This document shows positions 41,206 through 51,226 of a stretch of 64,000 bases of DNA, piece after piece. Source of the stretch: Cymbomonas tetramitiformis (Eukaryota > Chlorophyta > Pyramimonadophyceae > Pyramimonadales > Pyramimonadaceae); NCBI GenBank assembly GCA_001247695.2, contig LGRX02027918.1, positions 1-64,000 on the forward strand, written 5' to 3'. Made by a program: the position numbers and the translations under genes. Below the pieces are notes generated by a model, which saw only the letters and a program-made list of their open reading frames with translations, ran no database searches and had not been told where the DNA came from. Position 1 is the stretch's first letter. Every line of letters begins with the position of its first letter.

Positions 41206-42347
41206 GTGAAACGGTGGTCCTTGCGTTGTGGGGAGGAGAAGGATATCTTGGAGACAGAGCTCCTGTGGCCTGATTTCACATTGGTGGACCAGAAGGTTGA
41301 CAAGGAGACCAAGGTGGCTGCAGACACCTGGGTCACTCGCGCCAGGTGGAAGAAGGACAGCGACCCAATGGTACCTCCCGACTGTCAGGTTCACCGAGAA
41401 GCAGGGCGCCACACCATGGCTGCGGTGCAAGAGTCGCTTAGCGCCCAGCAGGTGTACCCGACAGGCGCCGTCACTGGCACTCTGATGTGGGACAAGAGGG
41501 GTGGGCAATCCTGTGTCCTCAGCGAGAAGACCAGGGCTCCCTGGGAGCTGACGATGGAAAGCCTGGTGCGCCACGCTGAGGGCAGCAACGAGCGCATGGC
41601 CCCAATCAATGGGCAGTGTGAGCGGGGAGTTTCAGCTGCCTTTCTACTACGAGAGGGACCAACGCTGGTGTTACCAGCCCTTAAAGTACATTCAGAAGGT
41701 GGACGTCATGAACCTGCGGGCGCGTCTGAAGCTGAGGTATGACGAGGTGCTGGCTGGCAGGCAGACTGCCCCGTTGCTGGCGCTGTCGGACCTGACATGC
41801 AAAGTGGAGAAATTCTACGCGGTCACGGATGGTGAGGGGGGGCACGGCGAGGTGTTCGACACCAACGCCGCTGCCCAAGAATTCCTGCACTTGGGGGAGG
41901 GCAGGATTATGCTCTCCGCTTGCACGTCTGAGAGCGACGCGCGCGACGAGCTGGACAGTTATGGAGCCAGGCGAGCACCACCAGCTCGGCCGCCAGCTCG
42001 TCCACATAAGACCGTGACGAGGGATGGCGAAGGGCCGTCTGGCCACGCTCTGCGACCAGAGACAGCGCCAGCTCCACTGCGGCTGTTGCATCAGACGTGG
42101 CCCTAGGGACCGTTCGACCCTGGAAGAAAGGAGTACCAGCCGCCAGTATTCCAGGGCACCTATCAGGCTGAATCTGACACCAGCAACGTGGACACCGCGC
42201 GGGAGTCTACTTGGATGGACCCAGCCCAGTTTGCGGAGCTGTCACAGAAGGATGGGCAGACGGTCTTCCTCGTCCGATACCAGTATCGGCGAGGCAAGGT
42301 GATCCTAATGTTGGGGAAGCCCAACGCGGAGCGGGGGAAGGGACTGC
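41206..42347 (+). pseudogene. Degenerate stretch, possibly Gypsy integrase core
   Basis: Two overlapping frames (41206-41742 and 41609-42106) have biased composition but no clear domain. A segment reading APINGQCER near 41599-41625 resembles the NGQxER end of an rve core (the third catalytic residue), and the recognisable integrase C-terminus begins near 42348 in another frame. I cannot demonstrate the two other catalytic aspartates. Confidence 0.3.
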
Positions 42348-42890
42348 ATCACGGAGCGTGTGGTCAGGACGATCAAATTCTGTTTCAAGAAGATGGCTCT
42401 GGACAAGGGGCTGGATTATGAGTGGGATGAGCTGTTATGGTCGCTAGTACTCAGCTACAATGCAGCCAAGCAGGAATCAACAGGGGTGGCGCCCTTCACG
42501 CTTCTTTTCGCACAGGAGGCGACCGTGCCACCTGACCTGCGAGTGAACTCGAGTTTGAACTTTGAAGAGCAGGAGCAGTATGAGAAGACGCTCGCTAATG
42601 ACTTATTGCAGAGAGCGATTATAATCAAGAAGCTCATGGTGCATGCAGGATGCAGCCTTGAGGTTGCTCAGCACCGTGATACCCTGAGATATGAGCACAG
42701 GAGGAGTGGGAGTTATGAGCCCAAGCCTCACCAGTTCAAAGTGGGGGACTTCGTCTACATTCGGCAAAAGCCAAGGTCGGGCATGGAAGTAGCGACCAAG
42801 CCAACCATCCTGAAGCTTGTCAAAGTCCAGAAAGATGGAGTGGTGGTGCTGGAGGACAACACCAAGCTCAGAGAAAAGAGCACTGTGCAG
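42348..42890 (+). pseudogene. Gypsy-type integrase C-terminal half
   Basis: The frame reads ITERVVRTIKFCFKKM, then YNAAKQESTGVAPFTLLFAQ, then a basic segment with FKVGDFVYIRQKP. This is the typical order of Ty3/Gypsy integrases after the catalytic E: ER..R..K, YN...Q.ST..sPf.llf, then the SH3-like GDxVxxR module. The frame continues to 42992 but the coding sense moves to another frame near 42890, where the PHD finger starts. The catalytic core upstream is not recognisable, so the gene is broken. Confidence 0.7.
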
Positions 42891-43218
42891 CGGCATCGCG
42901 CCGTGTCACATCCAGGTGCTGAAGGACCAGTACGACTGCAGTGCTGCCATTCCCAACAAACATCTCGCGTGCGAGGAGTGCAAGAGGAATGATGGCGAAG
43001 CATCTATGCTGTTGTGTGACACGTGTAATCATGGTTACCACATATGGTGCTTGAAGCCTGCGATGGGTGAGGTCCCAGAAGGCGACTGGCGGTGCCCGGA
43101 GTGTTTCGGCACGGCAGTGGTGGCAGCTTCCGCAGAGGTGGGTATCTCCATTGTGGAGAAGATGGGAACTCCAGTTGAAGGAGCGGTTGGGAGCGGACGC
43201 GAAACTGTTGCCAACTGA
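42890..43218 (+). pseudogene. PHD finger fused behind the Gypsy integrase
   Basis: The frame from 42817 contains a full C4HC3 PHD finger at residues 52-96 (42970-43104): CEEC, CDTC, H75, C78 and CPEC, with the diagnostic W before the last cysteine pair (DWRCPEC) and LLCDTCNHGYHIWCL. It directly follows the integrase SH3-like module after a one-base frame change, in the position occupied by the chromodomain in chromoviruses. PHD fingers read histone H3 tails, so targeting of integration is a reasonable inference. Frame breaks on both sides mean this copy is inactive. Confidence 0.75.
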
Positions 43219-43318
43219 CTTGGGCCCGCACAGAGCGGTGAAACACGGTCGTGAGCAGGAGAGCAGCCTTGGCAGGCCCTGGCGTCACGGCAGATTGCGG
43301 GGAAGGATGGAAATATGG

Positions 43319-44115
43319 GTGATCTCCCAGACCGTGTGGCATGGGGGGACCAAGAAGAATTGAGCAGAGTGATCAAGGAGATAATGCCAGGACATTGGCA
43401 TGATGGTCACCGTACCATTTTGAGCAGGAAGTGTTCAGAGCAACACGTGCGGGCAAGGGGCCTGCGCAAAGCGCCAACAGTGCACGCTATGAGGTGCAGA
43501 AGAGGGGGGACGTCACTCTGTTGACTAGACCCCACGTCAAGGTGGCCAGTCAACTAGACTGGGGCCTGGAGCTGGTCATGACAGTTCCCCATGAAGTGAA
43601 GCGCCTTGCGCGTGAGGTGGACTGGAAGAAGATCACACAGATATGGGACCCCTGGGCTGGTACAGGTGTGATTGGCAAGGTGATGTCGTCTGAATGGCCG
43701 CACTTGAAAGTCATGAATAACGAGTGGAAGCCGCAATTGAAGTGGCCTGAGGCATTGAACGCGTTACAGCCAGGCAACTATCGTGCTTGGAAACAGAGAT
43801 CTGGGGTGTGTGCGTGCTGTGGTGACCTCACCATGGTTCGCGGTGCTGGACATAGCACTGCCATTGGCTGTACTGGCTAGTAAGGTGGTGGCTTGCATTC
43901 ATGTGCCATCTCATTACATGAAAGATATGACTGAGAGCAGAGCACAATATTTTCGTAAGCTCTGTCATGCAGGACGTTTACATGTGATTGGGCACTTGGA
44001 ACATGGGCCCATTGGGAGAAGATGTATGTGGGTGATGGTTTTTCGAAACCCTCTGACGCGCGCGAGGATGTTACGTGGTGGAGAGGCCTCTGGAGTGGGC
44101 CGATGTTTACCTTAA
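43319..44115 (+). pseudogene. Methyltransferase-like domain at the Gypsy Pol C-terminus
   Basis: Three frames in succession (about 43319-43430, 43431-43800, 43796-44115) give one coherent sense. The second has WDPWAGTGVIGKVM (about 43645-43686), a motif-I-like D.xAGTG SAM-binding loop. The third begins VVTSPWF near 43820, the position of a (D/N/S)PP(Y/F/W) catalytic motif, here SPWF. A hydrophobic strand, ALPLAVLASKVVACIHVP, follows. This reads as an amino-methyltransferase-type Rossmann fold. It ends about 100 bases before the polypurine tract and LTR, so it is the last domain of the Gypsy polyprotein. Frameshifts show decay. Confidence 0.5.
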
Positions 44116-44212
44116 GTATGGGCAAGTTCGCGCTGAATGGAGTTACCACAGAGGACGCAGAGCGAGCTCTTATCTAATGTTTGTGCTACTAGCAGCAGCT
44201 ACAAATGGGGGG

Positions 44213-44814
44213 TGTTGAGAAAAAGAGCTTGCATAAGTGGAGTTGTACATATTTGCCAAAATTTTTGAACTTTTCGAAGAGACAATTATTGTGCCAATAG
44301 TACAGGGTCATATTGCAGTGTATACAATGCTAAGTAGGTACACAAATAATACCTACAATGAGAAGAGCTATAATAAGGAGTAGGGACTATATATATTCAT
44401 ATGCTGAGTGCACGCGCTGTGCACGGGTTCGCGACAGCTGTCATAAACCGCGGCTTGTCGTGTGACATAGGCACACCGGGTTGTGACACTTGACTTAGTC
44501 GTAGCGCTGGTGACGAACACGTGACGGACGTAGTACAGGTTACGGGTTAGTCGAGACAGTTGGTGACAATATGGAGAGGAGAACGAGGAAAGAGATAGGG
44601 CGGCGCCTGTAGAATTGAGCAGACGCTCATTTTTGTTTTGCCTTCGCAGAAGTGAGAGTATCAAGACTTTTCTTGCTCGACGCCGCGGAAACAACAGTGT
44701 TTAAGAATACAATGATTTGTGTTATGAGATAATTCGGTGTGTGAAAGTTGGCATATTGCACGCAGCGGGATTTCATTTGGAGTGTCAGAACCGTTGTGGC
44801 TATAGTCTTTTACA
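44213..44814 (+). repeat. 3' LTR of the Gypsy-type element (602 bp)
   Basis: It begins TGTTGAGAAAAAGAGC right after a polypurine tract (AAATGGGGGG, 44203-44212) and ends TTTTACA, giving the TG...CA rule. Its first about 220 bases are repeated at 44815-45042. The interior has ATACCTACAATGAGAAG and TATATATTCATATG, which could hold the promoter/polyadenylation signals. Confidence 0.7.
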
Positions 44815-45042
44815 TGTCGAGAAAAAGAGCTTGCATAAGTGGAGTACATATTTGCCAAATTTTTTGAACTTTTCGAAGAGACAGTTATTGTGCCAATAGC
44901 ACAGGGTCATATTGCAGTGTATACAGTGCTAAGTAGGTACACAAATAATACCTACAATGAGAAGAGCTATAAGGAGTAGGGACTATATCGTATATATTCA
45001 TATGCTGAGTGCACGCGCCGTGCACGACGGGTTCGCGACAAA
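44815..45042 (+). repeat. Partial LTR directly abutting the 3' LTR
   Basis: It begins TGTCGAGAAAAAGAGC immediately after the CA of the preceding LTR and matches its first about 220 bases with small indels, stopping after GGGTTCGCGACA. A head-to-tail LTR-LTR arrangement results. Confidence 0.7.
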
Positions 45043-45690
45043 ACGTATTGTACAACCGTATTTTGTGTTATCGAGTTTAAAAATGAGGGTTCAACTACAC
45101 TCAAAACTCAGGGTTTAAGTGTTGCACAGTGTTAAGCCAAAAATTTGTTTTGCTCAGTTTTTTTGCATTTGATGTTTTTTCTTGAATTTTTTTAGGGATC
45201 GATAGCCATGGTCCACCCGAATTGACTACACTTTTCAAAATCCGGATCCGAATTGTATAACTATTTTTATATCGATTCGTAAAAATTTCCGTCATTGCAT
45301 AAAATCGGCCGATTTCCGTCATTATTTCGGATGACCGTTTGTACACCATCCTATCCAAATGCATGCCTCCCTGCTCCCAAATGAGCTGAGTTACAAGGTG
45401 AGCCCGAACGCGAAGCTGACTCCAAAAATCGAGGAGGGGTGCACGCGGACTAGATAATACTAGGCGGATCGATCTCAAAAAGAGATCTCCGCTAGGCCAT
45501 CTGACCGTAGGATCATGTGCGCGACAGTGCTTCGCTTTTTGCATCCCAACATGCCATGCCATAACGCGTGGGTGGCGTCGCGGTAAATGTACGCGACTGC
45601 AGTGGCACTGTCATCGTTAGCGTCTGGCGATCGTGAGATCGGAAGTTCGTGTGTGTCGCCCGTTGGGATTCGCGCTTTGCTGCTGCTGAT

Positions 45691-45722
<32 letters not shown>

Positions 45723-45965
45723 GTAATTTGGCCAGGTTCCAAATCATAAGGAGCAGAGGTTCGGCGACTTGACCGGAGCGATTGGTGTCTTTGCCCAACT
45801 AAAGTTGAGCCGTCCAATGTTTTCAGATCGGGAACATCGGAAGGTCCGAAGAGATTCCTGGGGAGCATCGAACGAATGTATCGTATTTTGATCTCTGGAA
45901 TCGTATATGGACTGTCGGATTCGGAAAATTGTTAAAAATGAACCAGTTTAAACCCGGTGTTTCAG
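45043..45965. other. Unassigned region with (TAAG)n microsatellite
   Basis: AAGTAAGTAAGTAAG (about eight units) lies at about 45691-45723. ORFs on the minus strand have no recognisable features. No other feature was identified. Confidence 0.4.
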
Positions 45966-46728
45966 CGACGAAACCTCCTCTGTACTGTACTGTCGGTTTT
46001 CTGTACTGTGACACTGTCGATTTTGGGGAATTCTGTGCCGACGTGGCAGTCGCGCGACAGTACAGTACAGCCCGGAGGTTTAAGCGAAATACCGTCTCTG
46101 TACTGTGTCACTGCACGGTTCGATGGGCTGTACTGCACCGATTTTCATCACAAATTGCATATTTAAAGACATCGATTTCATACATATTTCGGCGAAACAA
46201 GGGTGACATCGTGGGGACACCAAGAATTTTGAATATAAATATATATATCCACAATATATTCATTGTCCGTATGCATGCGCCTTTTTATTACGAAGAACCC
46301 CCTAAAAATAGCGCATTGTTTCTTAAAATAGCGTGCAAACGCGCGATAAAATTATCCGTTTAATTATCCGCGGTATAAACGACAGAATCGAGCCATCGTG
46401 AGAGTATCGTGAGTGTCCGCGCTTCGATATTTCTGTACTGTCGTATGTACTGTAGTCTGTACTGTCGGTGTCGTCTGTACTGTCGTCTGTCCTGTCGTCT
46501 GTACTGTCGGCTGTACTGCCCCATACTTAATTCTGAGAAATGTCATTTTGGCGACATCCACGACTCTGCTTCTATACTGTCGTCCTTTTTGTCTGTACTG
46601 TACTGTCGTCGACCAAAAACGGTGGACCTCCAACCAGAGACGCGGAAATTGACATGTTGTCACGAACGCGGTACAGAGACAGTACAGTACAGACAAAACG
46701 ACAGTACAGTACAGAGGAGGTTTCGTCG
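45966..46728. mobile_element. 763-bp inverted-repeat element rich in TGTACTGT
   Basis: Perfect 30-bp terminal inverted repeats lie at 45966-45995 (starting CGACGAAACCTCCTC) and 46699-46728, with partial similarity continuing inward. TGTACTGT/ACAGTACA recurs about a dozen times, densely at 46430-46520. No target duplication could be confirmed. It encodes no transposase. The PAT-like retroelement starts a few bases beyond its right end. Confidence 0.65.
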
Positions 46729-46732
46729 TTAA

Positions 46733-46890
46733 AACTGAAAGTTATCTAACGGTGAGGGGTCACCGACGTAGGAGGGGGCACATCAACGGTAGATAACTTC
46801 GGTTATCTACGTTAGTGGGAGCGGAGCATTTAGGGCCCGCCAACGGAGTTGGCGGCTCCACTCTTTGACCTCTGGTTTGTTGCCCGTAAG
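46733..46890 (+). repeat. Split direct repeat A1
   Basis: Begins AACTGAAAGTTATCTAACGG and ends TTGTTGCCCGTAAG. The internal inverted pair AGTTATCT...AGATAACT suggests structure. Single mismatch to A2 (GGGCCCGCC versus GGGCTCGCC). Confidence 0.85.
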
Positions 46891-46987
46891 TTTTGTCCTA
46901 CAGGTATACGCGTTTCCGAGTTACATTTACATTAGACATTAGAGTTTCTTCTCTTTATTTCTTACATTGTCATATATATTTTTCAGC

Positions 46988-47836
46988 ATGGACTCCCTCT
47001 CTGACGACGCCCTGACCCAGCGTATCGCGGAGCTTCGCGCGACTGAAGCCGGCAAGAGCCTGCTCGAGAAGATAGCTTCCGCTTCGCCAGACGACTTCAC
47101 GCCCGAGGAGGTATCTCTCAACAACAGGCTCTCCCTGTTTCTGGCGGAGCAGGAGCGTAGGCAAGTCCGCGCTCAGTATGCTGCTCATATCCACGGCCCT
47201 GGACCAGCCGACCTTACTGTCCACGCTAAGTTGGACGAGCTCCTTTCAGCCCATGGTCCCGCCCGTCGCGAGCTGCCGGGTGCGAGATGCGATTTCAAGG
47301 ACAAGAATGGCAGTGACAGCAACGCGGCTAAGCGCACGTGGGAGTTCGCCAACAAAGCCGACGAGATCTTCTTTAATTCGTCTCGCGCTGTGGAGAAGGC
47401 GGCGCAAGCGGTGCCGGATTCGATCGCGGAGGATGTGAAAGAGAGTCTCGAGAAGGCCAAGGCGCAACTCGAGGAAGGTATGAAGCTCTGCGAACAGCGC
47501 GCCCAAGTAGCCTTCATAGCCTTCAAGGATGGTTGGAATGTTGCGAAAGAGTTCTCGGAAGAAATGGTGACTCTCACTGAAGAGGATGAAAAGCGGTACA
47601 AAAAGGCTAAAAAAGCCGCAGAGCAGCGCGCTGCCGAATCGAAGAAGAACCGTAACAACTGGAAGCCTAGGAACTATGGCAAGGGATCCTATAGTCAGCA
47701 GTGGTATCCGAGACATGAAACCCCCTTTAAGGGCGGTAAGGGGAAAGGCAAAGGCCCTCCAACATGCTACTCGTGTGGTCGTTCGGGACATATGTCCAGT
47801 CAGTGCCCATATGGAGCACAGGCTCCGCCTAACTAG
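46988..47836 (+). CDS. PAT-like element Gag protein with CCHC knuckle
   Basis: I start at the ATG 46988 (282 residues, MDSLSDDALTQ); upstream only a TTG extends the frame. The first 200 residues are helical and charged, as expected for a coat-forming Gag. A basic linker (KKNRNNWKPRNYGKG) and a glycine/lysine run (FKGGKGKGKGP) follow. Near the C-terminus is a canonical retroviral zinc knuckle, CYSCGRSGHMSSQC (C-x2-C-x4-H-x4-C). It binds element RNA and forms the particle in this class. TTTTTCAG directly before the ATG resembles a splice acceptor but may be coincidence. The next ORF starts 82 bases after the stop, in a different frame. Confidence 0.8.
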   Translation: MDSLSDDALTQRIAELRATEAGKSLLEKIASASPDDFTPEEVSLNNRLSLFLAEQERRQVRAQYAAHIHGPGPADLTVHAKLDELLSAHGPARRELPGARCDFKDKNGSDSNAAKRTWEFANKADEIFFNSSRAVEKAAQAVPDSIAEDVKESLEKAKAQLEEGMKLCEQRAQVAFIAFKDGWNVAKEFSEEMVTLTEEDEKRYKKAKKAAEQRAAESKKNRNNWKPRNYGKGSYSQQWYPRHETPFKGGKGKGKGPPTCYSCGRSGHMSSQCPYGAQAPPN

Positions 47837-47918
47837 GTAGAGACAGAATGATGGACAATTACTATTAATTTTTTCAGAGATCGTTGGTCGTGCGCACTAT
47901 TGCCCTGAAATTTGTTCG

Positions 47919-50048
47919 ATGGCGTATTCGTTGTTGTTGTACTCGTTTGAGTACCTTGCTCGTTTGAGTATCCCGCTGTTTAGCGGAACGCACGTTTGCT
48001 GCGTGATGTTTGACTCCCCTCCTGGGAGAGGTGTAGAGATCGAGGCTGCAGGAGAGGATGAGCGCGGAGAGTACGAGGAGGGGTCCCCCAAAGCCCCTTC
48101 CCCTCGAGGCCGCCTTCGAAAGAGACTCTCGTTTTGGAGTACTTTTTGTAATGCCGTAGTTCTTCTATGGATCACCTTTGGTGTGTCTCTTCCCTGGATT
48201 GATGAGCCTCCTCCAGCTAGAACGTTCGCGAATTCACCTCTCGCCTTTCGTGAAGCGGAGTTCGTCACTGAGGCTGTACACAGCCTAGTTGACACAGGCG
48301 CAGCGTACGAAGTGCCCACGCGCCCTACGGTGGTCTCTCCGCTGAGTGTGGCATACCGTGACTTAGGACCGGGAATTCCGCCTAAGAAGCGCCTGATTTG
48401 GAATGGGCGCTATGTAAATTCGTACCTCTTCGTTCAGAAGTTTAAGTATGAAGGTCTTGCTATGGTTCGCGACCTGCTCGATCCGGACGGTTATATGTGG
48501 TCTTTCGACTTCACGTCGGGGTATCACCACGTGGAATTGCACCCAGACAGCCACCAGTACGTAGCTTTTGAGTGGCAGGGGAAGTTCTATTGTTACGCTG
48601 TATTGCCTTTCGGGTTAGCGTGTGCGCCCTACGTGTTCACTCGTATCGGTAGAGAACTAGCCAAGCGATGGCGACAGCAGGGAATGAAATTAATCCACTA
48701 CCTCGATGACTTCATATTTTTCGGTGTTTCGATTGCTGGTTCTCTAGCTGTGTTTCTTTTGCAGCAGGCTACGGTCTTGGCAGACCTCGACGCATCGGGC
48801 TTCCTCCTTAACTGGGAGAAGTCAGTGTTACAGCCTATTCAGCGGCTTGCTTTCCTTGGAATGGGAATCGACTCTGTCCGCGGCTTGTTCTTTGCTCCTC
48901 AGCAGAAATGGGATTCGCTTCAGGCTCGTGTTGCAGCGGCGTTGAAGTCCCGCCGAGTGAAAGTCCGAGCCCTCGCCTCTATTGCCGGGAAAGTGATGTC
49001 CCTTCGTTTGGCACTTGGCAAGGCTGCCTTTATGTTTACGCGAGAGATGTATTTTGTTGTTGAATCAGCTGCCCGTTGGGATGCCTATATCTCTTTGCCT
49101 CCTGAAGTGATTTCTGAATTGCAGTTGTGGGCAGACACTGGAGCCGAGGGGTTCACCTCTGCTATTTGGGATTTGGTGGTTCGAGCTTTTTGTAACTTGA
49201 TTTGGACAGATGCCGGCGCTACTGGTTGGGGCGGCTGGTTAGCCCCGCTTGGTGCTAGAGAGAGGCTCGATGCCAGAGGCCACCTCTCCCTGGCGGAGCG
49301 AGCTGAGTCTTCTACTCTGCGTGAGCTCGTGGGTATTCTTAAGACGTTGCAATCTCTAGCTCGATTCGTTGTTGGCACCACAGTTCACTTGCACACTGAT
49401 TCGCAATCGGCTTGGAGGATCCTAATGAAGGGTTGCAGCAGTAAGGCCCCCCTGCATAAGCTGGCAGTGGAGATCTTTTGGTGGACCGTGCACCACGGTG
49501 TCCACCTAGAGGTTTCTTGGATTCCTCGTACCCTTAATGAGTATGCAGACTATTTGGCTGGTATTTATGACAGTGACGATTGGATGTTGTCTACTTACTG
49601 GTTCGAGGTGTTAGATGCCTTGTGGGGGAGGCACACAGTTGACCGTTTTGCCACTGACAAGAACCACTTGCTGCCGAGATTTAACAGCCGGTGGTGGTGC
49701 CCCGGCACGGAGAATGTTAATTGCTTTTTGAATGACGATTGGTTTCAGGAGAACAACTGGTGTAATCCTCCCTTCGGCTTAGTGGGCCAACTCCTCCGAT
49801 GCTTGATTCGACACGGGGCCCGTGCCACAGTCATATGCCCTCGTTGGACGGGCCGTCACTGGTGGCCCCTTCTGTGCCCAGACGGTGTCCACTTTGCCCC
49901 GTTCGTAGTGGATTGGCGTGAGCTCCCCACCGACTCGATCGAGCCGCTCTTCCGCCCTGGAGCTGGGAGGGCTAATGAAGCCGCAGTCGGCCCCCCTGCC
50001 TTCAGGGTGTTGGCCCTCAGGATTGACGGGTCCCTCGGGACTTTGTGA
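47919..50048 (+). CDS. PAT-like reverse transcriptase / RNase H / methyltransferase-like protein
   Basis: An intact 709-residue ORF. Reverse transcriptase occupies about 110-320: motif A FDFTSGYHH (D197), B LPFGLACAP (229-237), C YLDD (261-264). RNase H follows at about 428-550, with candidate catalytic residues D431 (WTDAGATGWGG), E469 (TLRELVG), D494 (HTDSQSA) and D544 (EYADYLAG). The C-terminal 570-690 part reads DRFATDKN, then DWFQENNWCNPPFG (607-620), then VICPRWTGRHWWPLL. This is the methyltransferase-like (NPPF) domain of DIRS and PAT elements. The first about 90 residues lack recognisable features; the true start could be a later ATG. No disruptions were seen, suggesting recent activity. 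Confidence 0.88.
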   Translation: MAYSLLLYSFEYLARLSIPLFSGTHVCCVMFDSPPGRGVEIEAAGEDERGEYEEGSPKAPSPRGRLRKRLSFWSTFCNAVVLLWITFGVSLPWIDEPPPARTFANSPLAFREAEFVTEAVHSLVDTGAAYEVPTRPTVVSPLSVAYRDLGPGIPPKKRLIWNGRYVNSYLFVQKFKYEGLAMVRDLLDPDGYMWSFDFTSGYHHVELHPDSHQYVAFEWQGKFYCYAVLPFGLACAPYVFTRIGRELAKRWRQQGMKLIHYLDDFIFFGVSIAGSLAVFLLQQATVLADLDASGFLLNWEKSVLQPIQRLAFLGMGIDSVRGLFFAPQQKWDSLQARVAAALKSRRVKVRALASIAGKVMSLRLALGKAAFMFTREMYFVVESAARWDAYISLPPEVISELQLWADTGAEGFTSAIWDLVVRAFCNLIWTDAGATGWGGWLAPLGARERLDARGHLSLAERAESSTLRELVGILKTLQSLARFVVGTTVHLHTDSQSAWRILMKGCSSKAPLHKLAVEIFWWTVHHGVHLEVSWIPRTLNEYADYLAGIYDSDDWMLSTYWFEVLDALWGRHTVDRFATDKNHLLPRFNSRWWCPGTENVNCFLNDDWFQENNWCNPPFGLVGQLLRCLIRHGARATVICPRWTGRHWWPLLCPDGVHFAPFVVDWRELPTDSIEPLFRPGAGRANEAAVGPPAFRVLALRIDGSLGTL

Positions 50049-50093
50049 TGGGCAGGTGGAGCTCTGGCCACGGCTCTTTGGGACCAACTGAAA

Positions 50094-51113
50094 GTGAGTC
50101 CCCGAGACCCCCTCGAGCAATCTCTCCTCCGCTCGATGAAGGCAGGTATGGTCTCTACTAGAGCTCCTGGCACTTGGGACGGCAGCTATCTCAGTGTCAT
50201 ACGGCGGTACCGAGCTTTTTGTGCCGCTCGCACTCCACCTCGAGTGCCAGTTCCTGCCGAGCCAATCACGGTGTGTCTGTTTCTCCAGCTGGTGGCCTCG
50301 GATGCGAAGTCATATGCCTCAGTTAAGTCAGCTTCGGGCGCCCTGTTCACCTTGCACGAGCTTGCACTGGTTCCCGTGTCGGAGATCCCCACGAAGCACC
50401 CTTTGGCTAAGGGGATCAGAGAGGCGGCTAAGCGACGTATCGGTCTTAGGCTGGTAAACCAGAAGGAACCCTTGGAGGGCGATGTCTTGCGGTCGGGTAT
50501 CCTCCTGTATGTTCCGGATGCCACTGTTGCCTCTATTATTGCTCTCACCTCAGCGGCTATGGTGTCCACTATGTGGACGGGATTCTTGCGCTATAAGGAC
50601 ATGAAGTTTGTGTGGGTCCCTCTGGTCAAGTTCTATGAGACTCATATGGAGATGCTGTTGATTGAGAGGAAGAATGATCAGTTCCGGTTTGGAGATGTGG
50701 TGTATGTTGCTAGGGGGCAGCACCGCCCCTCTTGCCCCGTGTACTTGTGTGAGACTCTGATTAGCCGTGGTGGTTTCACCGGTATGGTCAACCTGTTTCA
50801 AGGCTGGGATGGCAGACTGGCCAGGTTCCACCCTGACACCACCCCGCTCAACGGCCGCCATATGGAGTATCCTCAGTGCCGTGCAGTGGTTCATAAATTT
50901 CTCCAGCGGACCACTGGCCTGTCTGCAGCAGAGGTGCAGACTCGGTGGGGCACCCAGTCCTTGAGATCCGGCGGTGCTACTACTGCAGCCAAGCAGGTGG
51001 ACTTCCGCCTGTTCCAGCAACACGGCGCATGGCATACGGCAACCAGTGCTCACAGATACATTCTGGATGACACCGAGACTAGACTCTCAGTTACTAGATG
51101 CCTAGGCAATTAG
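50094..51113 (+). CDS. PAT-like tyrosine recombinase
   Basis: An intact 339-residue ORF that integrates the circular cDNA of the element. The N-terminal SAM-like helical domain (about 20-125) is followed by the catalytic domain: R166 (GFLRYKD), R291 (SLRSGGATTAA), W313-H314 (GAWHTATS) and the nucleophile candidate Y322 (HRYI). In most relatives the second box is HxLR; here it reads QSLR (Q288), a visible departure at the first position. Length and order are normal for DIRS-order recombinases. It starts 45 bases after the RT stop and ends about 110 bases before repeat B1. Confidence 0.85.
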   Translation: MSPRDPLEQSLLRSMKAGMVSTRAPGTWDGSYLSVIRRYRAFCAARTPPRVPVPAEPITVCLFLQLVASDAKSYASVKSASGALFTLHELALVPVSEIPTKHPLAKGIREAAKRRIGLRLVNQKEPLEGDVLRSGILLYVPDATVASIIALTSAAMVSTMWTGFLRYKDMKFVWVPLVKFYETHMEMLLIERKNDQFRFGDVVYVARGQHRPSCPVYLCETLISRGGFTGMVNLFQGWDGRLARFHPDTTPLNGRHMEYPQCRAVVHKFLQRTTGLSAAEVQTRWGTQSLRSGGATTAAKQVDFRLFQQHGAWHTATSAHRYILDDTETRLSVTRCLGN

Positions 51114-51226
51114 CCTGTTCCTGAAGCCCCAAGTGGGCCGGCCACAGGCATGAGCCTGTGGCCCCTGTTATTTATTAACAGTAATTATTATTTTGGTGTT
51201 GCATCCATACCCGATCTTGTGTAGCT

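Noticed and set aside
41620..42358. A 734-bp insertion splitting the Gypsy integrase at GAGCG
   Set aside because: Removing it keeps frame and both sides read ER, but the 5-bp match is short, no terminal repeats are seen, and the left side is not clearly integrase. A profile alignment of 41500-42400 would decide.
45101..45562. 153-residue minus-strand ORF
   Set aside because: No domain, no splice or promoter context, and composition like the surrounding non-coding DNA.
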